Of a stretch of DNA of 6,953 nt, positions 6,564 through 6,953 are shown piece after piece. The DNA comes from an uncultured Collinsella sp. (GTDB lineage Bacteria > Actinomycetota > Coriobacteriia > Coriobacteriales > Coriobacteriaceae), in NCBI GenBank assembly GCA_900543605.1, contig UQSK01000074.1, forward strand, positions 1 through 6,953. The letters run 5' to 3'. The notes beneath the pieces are model-generated. The model saw nothing but the letters and a program-made list of their open reading frames with translations. It did not search any database and had not been told where the DNA came from. Positions within the stretch are counted from its first letter, which is position 1. Each line of letters starts with the position of its first letter. Made by a program: the position numbers and the translations under genes.

Positions 6564-6919
6564 GTGTCTGATCAACAGCAAGAAAACGAAATAACGACGA
6601 CGCAAGCCGCTCCCGCTGCACCGGTTGCGTCGGACCAGGTCGCGGCGCCCGCGCAAGCCTCGGCTCCTGAGACGCCTAAGGCTGCTTCGACGCCTACGCC
6701 TTCAGCGGCTGAGAAGGCCGTGCCTGCAACTGGTGAGGAGGCTGCTCCGGCAAAGCCCAAGCGTACGCGCCGCACGGTCAAGCCTGCCACTGACGGCGAG
6801 GAGGTCACCAAGCCCAAGCGCCGTACCACGCGCACGACGCGCGCCAAGCGCACCGTTGCAGCTGACTCCTCGGCGCCGATTTCCGATGAGGTCGCGCAGG
6901 CACGTGCGTTGGCGCAGAT
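6564..6919 (+). CDS. N-terminal fragment of a low-complexity basic protein, probably transcription termination factor Rho
   Basis: The frame opens at GTG 6564, the first possible start after an in-frame TGA at 6552-6554. It encodes 118 genomic residues before entering the right-hand adapter, and no stop is reached. The sequence is low in complexity: an acidic/polar start (MSDQQQENEITTTQ), an Ala/Pro-rich stretch (15-62), then basic Lys/Arg/Thr clusters (KPKRTRRT 64-71, KPKRRTTRTTRAKRT 83-97), ending SDEVAQARALAQ. It looks disordered and RNA- or DNA-binding. Actinobacterial Rho proteins carry such extensions ahead of the Rho RNA-binding domain, and I recall rho following argS in Coriobacteriia. 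The ATPase and RNA-binding motifs that would prove it are outside the window. Another protein with a basic disordered N-terminus is possible. There is no good Shine-Dalgarno sequence before the GTG, which is notable beside its neighbours. Confidence 0.6.
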
Positions 6920-6953
6920 CTGTCTCTTATACACATCTGACGCTGCCGACGAC
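6920..6953 (-). other. Illumina Nextera read-1 adapter (artefact)
   Basis: Bases 6920-6938 are the reverse complement of the Tn5 mosaic end (CTGTCTCTTATACACATCT). Bases 6939-6952 (GACGCTGCCGACGA) are the reverse complement of the read-1 adapter. The last base would be the first of the i5 index. Genomic sequence ends at about 6919. The adapter is read as a false continuation of the rightward gene, and on the minus strand as a false MYKRQ start. Confidence 0.98.

Noticed and set aside
6572..6934. 120-residue open frame on the minus strand beginning MYKRQ
   Set aside because: The start lies in the adapter and the rest is antisense of the Ala/Pro/Lys-rich coding region. This is a known type of Nextera artefact.

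Overview
The window is a 6,870-base piece of bacterial chromosome (50-6919) with Illumina Nextera (Tn5) adapter sequence still attached at both ends (1-49 and 6920-6953). The left end carries the tail of P7, an 8-base i7 index and the read-2 adapter. The right end carries the reverse complement of the read-1 adapter plus one further base. Both outer genes are therefore cut by library preparation, not by biology. The GC-rich coding regions, the pairing of a CarD-family regulator with argS, and the dispersed CACC/GGTGG terminator hairpins suggest a gut actinobacterium of class Coriobacteriia, most likely Collinsella or a close relative. This placement is inferred from recognition, not from a search.

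Layout, left to right. A 3'-truncated S33-type proline iminopeptidase-like alpha/beta hydrolase runs leftward (50-1176). It diverges from proA (1289-2575, rightward), which encodes glutamate-5-semialdehyde dehydrogenase of proline biosynthesis. proA ends at a strong, apparently bidirectional hairpin terminator (2590-2630) shared with a convergent HD-superfamily hydrolase gene (2646-3245, leftward). A second, nearly identical terminator (3300-3340) lies upstream of the HD gene and downstream of a CarD-family regulator gene (3354-3839, leftward). A 342-base spacer separates the CarD gene from the divergent argS (4182-6035), arginyl-tRNA synthetase, which ends in its own terminator (6081-6113).

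The 528 bases between argS and the next gene hold the most unusual structure here: a 150-base element (6158-6307) whose 26-base ends are inverted copies matching at 25 positions. It is followed by candidate promoters and a leader with several short hairpins. The last gene starts with GTG at 6564 and encodes an Ala/Pro/Thr/Lys/Arg-rich, apparently disordered N-terminus. It is probably the start of rho (by remembered gene order), but the diagnostic domains lie beyond the end.

These are mostly single-gene housekeeping units with their own promoters and terminators, not one long operon. No prophage, CRISPR array, toxin-antitoxin pair, defence cassette, tRNA or rRNA was seen. The points worth following up are the inverted-repeat element, the repeated terminator bracketing the HD gene, the tryptophan-less CarD-like protein, the possible insertion in ArgS and the adapter contamination.
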